Positions 55,933-64,000 of a stretch of DNA of 64,000 nucleotides are shown here, in pieces. The stretch is from Podarcis raffonei. Its lineage: Eukaryota; Chordata; Lepidosauria; Squamata; Lacertidae. Numbering within the stretch: the stretch's first letter is position 1; each line of letters starts with the position of its first letter. The notes below the pieces were generated by a model. The model was given only the letters and a program-made list of their open reading frames with translations, was not told where the DNA came from and searched no databases. Where the stretch lies: assembly GCF_027172205.1 (NCBI RefSeq), contig NC_070607.1, positions 20,064,069 to 20,128,068 on the forward strand, written 5' to 3'. Both the position numbers and the translations under genes were made by a program.

Positions 55933-57977
55933 TATTGTCTATTCTGATTAGGCGTGACTTTCCAGGTTCTCAGGCACAGAGGGCTTTTGCTACTCTAGGT
56001 CAACAGGAGATGCATGGGGGTGACCTTGGGACCTTATGCACACAACATGTGTGCTGTGTCACAGACCTATGGCCCTATCCCTGTTTCCGAGCTATTTCTG
56101 AGATGATATGTGTGACTGAACAAATTTGGTACCTCATTTTGGATATTAACATTGCTGTTATTCTTACTACTTCAGATTTTCACATGTTCCCTAAAAAGTG
56201 TGGCTCAGTTCAGACATAGCATAAAACTGTTCCTTTGATGTTGCAAGAGTGAGCATGGGGCTCATGTTCTCGCTTTGTCACCTTGCACATTCACTTTTGC
56301 AGCAAACTATAGTTTGCTGTTGCATTGGAACTGAGAAAGCTATAATTTGCTGCAGAAGAGGAATTGCAAGATAGACTATGGGGAGAAAGGAGTGCAAGGA
56401 ATTAGAGGCTTATTTGTATAACACTAAAATCATGGTGGTATTACAGTTAACAAGAGAACCAGAATCTTGTTGCTGTTTTAGGACTGTGAAGACCGTATTC
56501 CTTCTGAGACTTGTAAACAGTTACTACAAGAGCGGTGTGTGTGGTATTTAAAGGAATAAGGCCGCCATATGTAGCAATTCCAACTGGAAGGATTGACTTT
56601 TAGGAACCAATAAATTTGGTAGCTTCTGTGTGCACTGCCACAATAAAGGTTGAAATGGTACTCATGCTGCTTCGTAGGTATTCAGCACCTGTACACCAGC
56701 AAATCTACAAAGCGTGGGTTACCAACCTTTTATTGTTATTATTTTACAGCATCTCAGTCATGCAAAGCCTTAGCATTACTTAGATTTTTTCCCCTGCACT
56801 AGCTAAAAGGCCTAAATGTCATATGCTTTTCCCTGTTATCTTGTTAGTGAGGCCTAAGGCGAGGCAAAAATCTGCTAAATCTGTTTTGAGTAATCCAGGT
56901 TAAGAGTATGCATTAGGAAGAATTATTACGCTATACTGGATGCTACCTACAGATTGCCTCTCGTTTCTCAGAGGGGCAATTAGCTTTGTTGTTAATGTGA
57001 GAATGGTTGGAAGAAGGGGAAGCTTTATTATAATGCAATTAGCACTGAGAACTATCCTTTGTCTGGAGATTACAAAGTTGATGTGGCATTTTTAGGAGAA
57101 TATAGGCATAAAATGGCAAACCTGTGTGAGAGCAGTATTACTCTGTCTTCCAGTATTCCTTTTTCTAGGACAATTTGCTGAGCTTATTAAATTGATTTGA
57201 TTCTATTTATCTGCTGCTATGCTTTGCACAGCATTATATGGCCATATATCTTGCCTTGTGTACATATACGTACTTGCCCATATCCACTTTTGGGGGCGTT
57301 AATTTATTATATCTATTTAATAAATTTATACACCACTTTTCTCTGAGTTTTTTGGTTTTGTTTTTTGGGAAAGGAAGGACCATATAAAACAGATGTGCCT
57401 GCATACGGCTATACTCCCTTACTGTTGGTGTTCGATCAAATTGTATGTTACATGGCTGTAGCTGGATCTCGACAAGGTATGGTCAGGGATCAGTATAGAG
57501 ATATGAGTGAGATGATAGGTACAATTCTTTCTCAGGGAAGGAGGAATGGAGCTTTCCTTCACCAGGGCAGGGGTGGGTTTGAAAGGGCCATGTGTGTACC
57601 ACAGTTCTGTTTGAGAGCTGAAAAAGCACAGAACGTTGTAATGGGTTTAACTCTCTTAAAAATTTCTGTCTCTTGTGGCTGTGAAAATATCCTTGGGAAT
57701 AAGTCAGCAGCCTCTGCTGAAATGTCAGAAGTCAAAAAGGTGGCAGAATAACATTTCCAGTAGTTGCACTGCATTTTCTGTGCTCTGCAATTGTTGCTTG
57801 CCCTTCTCTTTTAAGACTAGCAAAATAAAAGAGCATGCCAGTTATTCAATTTGCATAATTACACAGGTTGATTAATTCGGAGTTTCTTTGGGATTGAATG
57901 CATATAGAATCATAGCTACCTGTTTTTTCAAGTGAGCAGTCAGCACAATCCTAGGCATAGCTTGTTCTGAAAAAAAT

Positions 57978-57978
<1 letters not shown>

Positions 57979-58018
<40 letters not shown>

Positions 58019-58019
58019 T
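57979..58019. repeat. (ATT)n microsatellite
   Basis: About 13 uninterrupted trinucleotide units lie directly left of a hAT element. Confidence 0.9.
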
Positions 58020-58023
58020 AGAC

Positions 58024-58203
58024 CAGAGCTTTCCAAAGCGTGTATCGTGACACGTTAGTGTGTTGGCTGCAGTGTGTGCCATGCACACTCCTTCCGGATC
58101 TGGAAAGGGGTTATTTGAACCTCCGGTTTGCTAGTAAAACTGAATTACTGTGTCTTGAAATGCTGCATGCCTAAAAAGTGTGTCACCAACTTAGAAAGCT
58201 CTG
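58024..58203. mobile_element. hAT-type MITE with perfect duplication
   Basis: The ends CAGAGCTTTCCAAAG and, reversed, CAGAGCTTTCTAAGT are inverted, flanked by the exact 8-bp duplication ATTTAGAC (58016-58023 and 58204-58211). This is the intact reference for the split copy at 23090-23628. Confidence 0.88.
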
Positions 58204-59384
58204 ATTTAGACAATCACACTTAACCACCTATGAAGCTGTGTTTCCCTTTTCTCTTGGCTTCTTCATGGGAATAAGGCAAGTTATATATAGAAAATAAGGC
58301 ACACTTGCTGCAAAGCTACTGGCAGATATCTGCTCCGTCTATGTGGCTCTGATCAATAAAGCTATGCAAGCTGAACTGAGATGTGAACCTACCTCCTAAT
58401 CAGTTACACTGGAATGAGCAATGCTGTGTTCTTACTGGTGCTACCTGCTTAATATTCCAGTATATTAGCAAGCTCTGTGTCTGATGTTTGGCTTTCTGAA
58501 CACACACTGAATTGCGTCATGTTGCTTTATTCTAGATTACAAATCAAACTAGAACAGTAGGAAAGACTGCTCTAGTGAATAACTACAAGGGCATCAGTAT
58601 CTCTGATTTCCAGTATCCTGCAGCTACATTCCAACATCCTAAGCTTAAATAAATACCTAGGTTTGTGAATGTTAAAAATCTGACTCTCTGTGTGTCAATC
58701 CTTTAGTTATACACTATGAGTAAAATAGTGAAAAGGTCTCCCATCTCTCTGGGGCCTAATTAATGTACAGTACTCATTGAACTCTCTATATAAGTGAAAC
58801 TCTGTTAGCTACAGTTCAGTGCTTACTGTAATTAATATATCGGAAAGTGGTTTGCTGAGGGCACCCACCCAAGAAATTTTGTCTTGGTTTTGTTCCCTCC
58901 ACTCCCATCTCCCCAAACTAGGAAATACATCAGACTTCAGTGTCACCACTTTAAAGCTGCAATTAAAAAAAGAAAATCACTTTAATATTAAATATGTTAG
59001 GAGATGGGGAATGTATCTGGACTGAGGCGTCAGATGGGTTTGGGATACTTTTAAAAGTCAGTAAGTTACAGAGAGCAAAGTCAAGCAGTTTGTTTTCCCA
59101 GTAGTCAACATTACCCTAATTTTTCAACGAGCTCCGCACCAGGACTGGCTGTAGAAATATGGGTGTGTTTTTCCCTGTGTGTTGCATGCAGCACTTGCAT
59201 GTTAGATCCTTATTGGAGGCCCTGATCTGTTTCCCACACTGACAGCTGAAGTATTGTAGGTGGGTCAGGGTCTTCTTGGTGATAATCAGTAAAAGCAGGG
59301 GGTGGAAGATGTCTAATTTCCATACCAGAAGGGGCAATCAGTGATGCTTTCCCCTTCCATATGTCCCCGTGCTCTGTTGCCTTA

Positions 59385-59572
59385 AGGGCTATAGCTTAGT
59401 CAGTGGAAGAACACCTCTGTTGCAAGCAAGTTTAGTCCTTGGCACATCCAGGACCTTGTTCTTGGTGATGGGAAAGACTTCTGCTGAAAATGCTGGAGAG
59501 ATTTTCGCAGTTGGGGGTCAACAATCCTGGGCTAGATGGACCCAAGGGTCTGACTCTGTGTAAGGCTGTTTT
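59385..59572 (+). repeat. tRNA-derived SINE, worn copy
   Basis: It contains the head 'gggctatagcttagtcagtg', the middle 'gtgatgggaaagacttctgc' and the end 'gggctagatggacccaaggg', then 'ctgactctgtgtaaggctg'. It is the same family as 2905-3081, on the opposite strand. Confidence 0.65.
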
Positions 59573-61636
59573 GGGTGCCCATATCCTTACTTCCAGGTCA
59601 ACTCATTTTCAGCATCAGAGCTGGGCTAGAAGTGGCAATGTTCACCTCCCCTTATCCACATTAATTAATTAAATGCACACACCTTTTATATATAAATAGC
59701 ACAGGCATGAGTTAAAAAACAAATACAGCTCTTGCAGATAAGTCCATTTTCATCCTAAGCTTTGTGAAGTCCCCCCCCCATGACTTGACAGAGCATTTTA
59801 AAAGTTTAACATAATTACTACAATTAATAATAATAATAATTTAATTTCTGTAGTGAAGAGATTGAGCATGCCTCTCTAATCGAGGTTACACTTCTACTTC
59901 AAATAGTTCAGCACCCTAGAGAGACATGGCAAGGTAAATAGAACAGAAACTCTTCCAGAGGACTGTAGTATGTTAATGAGAGTTACCGTAATTTTACTGC
60001 CCAAAGGAAGCTTTTCCTTCTCGAACTCAGGTGAAGAGTAGGTGAAGGAGCTCAGGAAAATCGAGAGATCCCTGAGCTGTAGCTTAAATGCCTTGCCCCT
60101 GCCTCGTAATGTTTAGTAGCATTCCCCAAATAAAGCTTCTCTAAAGCAGCATTAACTTCCGGATTCCCAATAAGCCCTTCGTTGTGGCTTTATATCTAAT
60201 TATCATTTTAAACCACGAGATACTTCAATGTACTGATGTAACAGTGCCGTCTCATCTCCTCCCGCAGTGCTTGAGCTTTTTCCCAGTCACTGGGCCTTCC
60301 CTTTCTGTCTAGCTGTCATTGCTCTGCCAGCTTGTCACAGTCAGTCCCTTATCCACTAGATGAGGAAATGTGCAGGTCAGCTTTCTAGTAAATCTGTTAG
60401 TCAGCAGCTTATCACTCTGTAGGGTTTGTATTACTGTAATGACTAAAGGGGACACAAGTCTTTATGTGATAAGTATTCCCCCCCCCACCTGTCCATCTCC
60501 ACTTCTCTCATGCCACTAATGTGTTCGGTTTTAAGTTGGAGCGTCGGAAATGCCCGGCTGAGACCTCCTAACCTGGATCTTTGTGCAAAGCAGAGTCTGA
60601 CAGAATCCATCTCATCACTTCCCACTGTTTGTGGCGCTGGGGCTGCACTCTTTCAAAGCCAATTATAAACAATGAGTGCCCTTATGTGGTTGCTCTTTTG
60701 CTTCCTAGAAATTTCCTTAAGCCTGTGTTCTCTCTAAAATGTGCCATTACTGGATGCACTTTAGAATATTATAGAAATAAAGTACCTTGCAATAAATGAG
60801 TATTTAAAAATTGAATAAAAGAACCCAGTGTGAAATATATATATTCCAAAGAAGCCTAAATTTTGCAGTGTGTGCCTCACCTCCTGCCTTTAAAAATAGC
60901 ACTTCCTGGATTTACGGATACACAAATGAACAGTCCTCTTTACAAGCTCCTTTTGAACAGAAGCTTATAAGAGCAACTGAGATGAGATACATTTCACTAT
61001 TAATGATTTTCAGAGATACCACCAGTTTTCTAATTTTAGACTGCCAGCTGAAAAGCTAGCACTGTGTGAGTGCTGCATGACATTTGTATGGCATTGTGGG
61101 ATGAGTTTTACTGTATTAAGCTTGTTGATTTATATCTGAAATCCAGTCCTGCCAAGAGCTGCTTTATATGTAGCTGTCTCAATCCAGTGAGGCATATATA
61201 GACATAATAAGTAAGCATCAGCATGCATCCCTTGCTAGATGATGAGCCCCATGCAGTCAGTGCAGATACTTGTCCCTGCCTGATTTAGCTGATGTTTGTG
61301 CATAACCCTGGTTAGCAAATTGTTGACAAAGTCAATTCTCTTTGGTAGAGGAAGCAGGAGGTTGAACTGAGCCCTTCCTACAAACAGCTTTGGTATAATC
61401 ACTATTTCTTGTCAAAATGTGTGTTTGGGCTATGTGAAACATTTTTTCGTATATACTTTTGATTTGTATCCCCCTCCCTCTGTGCAGTTCACCATGACAC
61501 TCTTGAAGTCATTTGTTGTTGTTGTTGTTGTTGTTTGTTGTTCTTTAAATCCTCAGCCCAATCCTGTGATATAGTTTAGGTTGCAAAACAGCGACATGCT
61601 CAAGGCAACCCATTGAGTTCCATGTCAAAGCTGATA

Positions 61637-61795
61637 CAGTGGTACCTTGGTTCCCAGATGGCTTGGCAGCCGAACGTCTGTTCTGGCTGTCGGCATTGTT
61701 TCTGGGGCCAATCAAAAGCCGCGTCTTGGTTTGCGAACTTTTTGGAACGGACTTCCAGAATGGATTGAGTTTGGGAACCAAGGTACTGGGTACTG
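61637..61795. mobile_element. Tigger-like element, family 5 or diverged
   Basis: It begins CAGTGGTACCTTGGTTCCCA. Its right side, reversed, carries CAGTACCCAGTACCTTGGTT, so the outer end appears partly duplicated. TA lies at 61635-61636 and 61796-61797. Confidence 0.7.
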
Positions 61796-62974
61796 TATTG
61801 GGTTTAAACCTAAGCTTTCCTGTCCTAAGTCTGTTACTGCACACTAGCTAAAGTTACAAAATTGGGAGCATCTGGTTGGCCACTGCCTGTGTTCTGATCC
61901 AGCAGTGCCCTGCTTATGGATCAGCAAAACTATGTATTGTAGAGGTCAACCAAAAACCCATAATACCTTCCCTTTCAGTATGTTGCCTTCTCCACTGTGT
62001 GTGCGTGCACTCTTTCTCTTTCTCTCTTTTCCTTCAATCCAGCAGAAGTACTTCTCTATTGTGTGTTCATTTTTATGTGCTATGAATCTGGAATTCTATT
62101 ACACACTGTCTGATTTCAAAACAAGGGCTCTTTTTAAAAACAACAACAGTGGTGCTTTTTAATATTGACACTAAATCTCTCTCTTTAAAGAAAAGCTACC
62201 CCCTTTTAATAAAAGTGCTTTGATTATTTTAAGCTGAGTATTAGTCACAGAACAGCACTGTGCGGAAGTGATGAAAGTGCATACAGTAACAAAAACAAAG
62301 GTTCAGTATAGTCCCCCACCTGCATCTCAAGAAACAGCAGTTGCCATAAGGGATGCTATTAAGAACCATTTAGTTTCCATGGTGATAGGCTTACAAGGTG
62401 AAAAGAGAGAACCTGCCAATTTTTGAAACAATTACATTAGTGATCCCTCTGGTATATGTTAGAGACGTATGTATTACAGCTCTCCCCCCCACCCCCAATA
62501 TCTTTAGAATTCTGTGGGTTACAGTCGCAAGAGTACAAATATTTCTGGCAGGGAGTCATTATAAAATAGACTGTCTCCTTTGCATCCTTGCATACACGAA
62601 AGCAGGGTTTCCCAAATTGTGGCCCGTGGGCAGCCAGTGGCCCACAATCTTCATTCAGGTGGTTCACAGCATGTTTGTAAAAATGCAATTAAAAGCATCT
62701 AGGGTGGTGCTAAACTGGCATAGCAACAAGGCCAACAGTATCTGCGAGTGGTTTTCCACCTCATGCAGTGGATTAACATGTACTAAAGTGGAACAAAAGC
62801 CCACAGGGGATTGTGCGTGGCAGTTTCAATTCACGGATACTGATTCTTTGAGGGGTCACTTTTTGAGGATTCTCAGGCAAGCCACAATCATGCATGTGCG
62901 ACACTTGCTAATTTCCTTCTGCGTAATGTGAAACTCCTTCAGTAACTCATTCTCATCAAAGTATTGATGTAGAT

Positions 62975-63111
62975 CAGCGTTTCCCAAGCTTGGGTCTCCA
63001 GCTGTTTTTGGACTACCGTTCCTATCACCCCTGACCACTGGTCCTGCTAGCTAGGGATGATGGAAGTTGTAGTCCAAAAACTGCAGGAGACCCAAAATTT
63101 GGGAAACCATG
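62975..63111. mobile_element. hAT-like palindromic MITE with perfect duplication
   Basis: The ends read CAGCGTTTCCCAAGCTTGGG and, reversed, CATGGTTTCCCAAATTTTGG. The exact 8-bp duplication ATGTAGAT lies at 62967-62974 and 63112-63119. Inverted halves contain 'tttttggactaccgttccta' and its partner. Confidence 0.85.
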
Positions 63112-64000
63112 ATGTAGATGGAGCCAGGCCACTGAAAAGCATTTCATCTTTAATTTAATATTGGATTGTCTCAAATGCTTCCCTGGCCACCTTAGAACCA
63201 CTTCCAGGTGCCTGACTAATATTGTGAGCAGAGAAATCTTTGATTCACCTCTTCTCAAGGCCACTTAGTGATATCAATGCAAGCTATTCTCTCTTGGATT
63301 GGCCACCAAACCTATAATGTGAGGACCGTTATACTGACCTACTATGCAGACTGATAGCTGGGATGTCTGAGAGAATGAATATGAAACATTTGAACATCAT
63401 AAAGCAGTGGTTCTCAAACTTTTCCCGCTGATGACTACTTGAAATTCCATTATTCCTATTACTTTTTAAAAGTTTGCAATGATTTAAAAAACTCTGCAAC
63501 TTAAACTTCTAGATGCCATTATGGAGACCTGCTTAATTTCTTCAGGTTACTTAGCATGCTTAAGTGGCAGTGACATAACTCTAATGCTTTTTACAAAGTA
63601 TAATCAGGTTGCTGCTTATAATTATATGCCAGCTAAGCAATCATCTGGAATGTGACATAATTCCCAATAGTACATTTATCAGATCTAGTCTTCTCATACT
63701 AGACTCACTTACAAATTAAGCCAGTGTATAAAAGTTACTGAGATACAAGAGAAGGAAAAACAAAATGCTTCTTTCCAGTTTTCTGACACATGAGCATATG
63801 TGCCTGAAGCTTGATAGTGTATAAAATTGTATAAAATATTAAAGGTCTTTTTACACACACCCCATTATGCTTTTTTGTGCTCTGCAAAATTTTTGCAGGA
63901 TCTCTCAGGAGTAACCTTGGCTGTTACTGTTTTAAGAGAATTCCATTCCATTCCACTTCTAATTTGTATATCATCTTTCTATATTACTATACACAAGGAA

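Larger units (their letters stand above)
49010..64000 (+). other. CAMSAP2: CAMSAP2 intron 2 (start; runs off the window)
   Basis: At least 14,991 bp. I searched for the next CAMSAP2 exon on the + strand and found none. Listed elsewhere in it are hAT-like palindromes, one Sauria SINE, two adjacent Tigger-like elements plus a third at 61637, two SINEs of older families and a microsatellite. Stretches 50530-51600, 51735-52405, 52830-53840, 54405-55385, 55935-57975, 58215-59380, 59575-61630, 61800-62970 and 63120-64000 contain nothing I can name with confidence. Confidence 0.88.

Noticed and set aside
57365-57751. 128-codon frame on the + strand in intron 2
   Set aside because: No family resemblance, and no clear acceptor and donor at its ends; its length is compatible with chance.
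49010-64000. Further CAMSAP2 exons
   Set aside because: No + strand segment encodes the expected continuation (SAHLAM-like) with splice sites; the intron simply runs past the window.

Overview
This window is vertebrate nuclear DNA, almost certainly from a squamate reptile (a lizard). The evidence is eight tRNA-derived SINEs of the Sauria SINE type, BovB (RTE) LINE ends, CR1 and L2 LINE pieces, many small palindromic Tigger-like and hAT-like DNA transposons, and one spliced host gene with typical vertebrate introns. Family or genus cannot be told from the window; a lacertid-like lizard is only a guess.

The only host protein-coding gene I can support is CAMSAP2, on the + strand. It begins in a CpG island at about 26.2-27.4 kb. 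Coding exon 1 is 27588-27726 and coding exon 2 is 48750-49009. A 21-kb phase-1 intron separates them, and a second intron (phase 0) runs off the right edge. Together the exons encode the first 133 residues, upstream of the calponin-homology domain. No later exon was found. The left edge (about 1-500) is a second CpG-richer patch with an ETS-like site and a good minus-strand splice donor. It could be the first exon and promoter of a divergent gene; DDX59 is the neighbour expected from mammalian synteny, but that is inference.

Region by region: 0.5-5.3 kb is intergenic with several SINEs, a Tigger-like MITE and an L2 end. 5.35-10.3 kb is a complete-looking, very young Ty3/gypsy LTR retrotransposon on the minus strand, with 370-bp LTRs that read identical, a 5-bp target duplication and one long gag-pol frame. 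It lies next to the tail of an old L2 LINE (10.3-11.3 kb). 11.3-26 kb is intergenic with hAT, Tigger-like, SINE and CR1 relics. Intron 1 (27.7-48.7 kb) holds three Sauria SINEs plus a truncated fourth, three Tigger-like elements, a BovB end with a clear target duplication, and a LINE of about 2.8 kb (39.9-42.7 kb) into which a Sauria SINE and a solo retroviral LTR have inserted. Intron 2 (49.0-64 kb) holds hAT-like palindromes, one Sauria SINE, two adjacent Tigger-like elements, older SINEs and long stretches where I recognise nothing.

No new biological system is evident. The most interesting points are the young gypsy element, the nested insertions, the one-sided orientation of all eight Sauria SINEs (antisense to CAMSAP2), a tRNA-Ile/CR1 chimeric SINE, a G/C hairpin just upstream of the CAMSAP2 CpG island, and a TATA-rich block in the leader of that gene.
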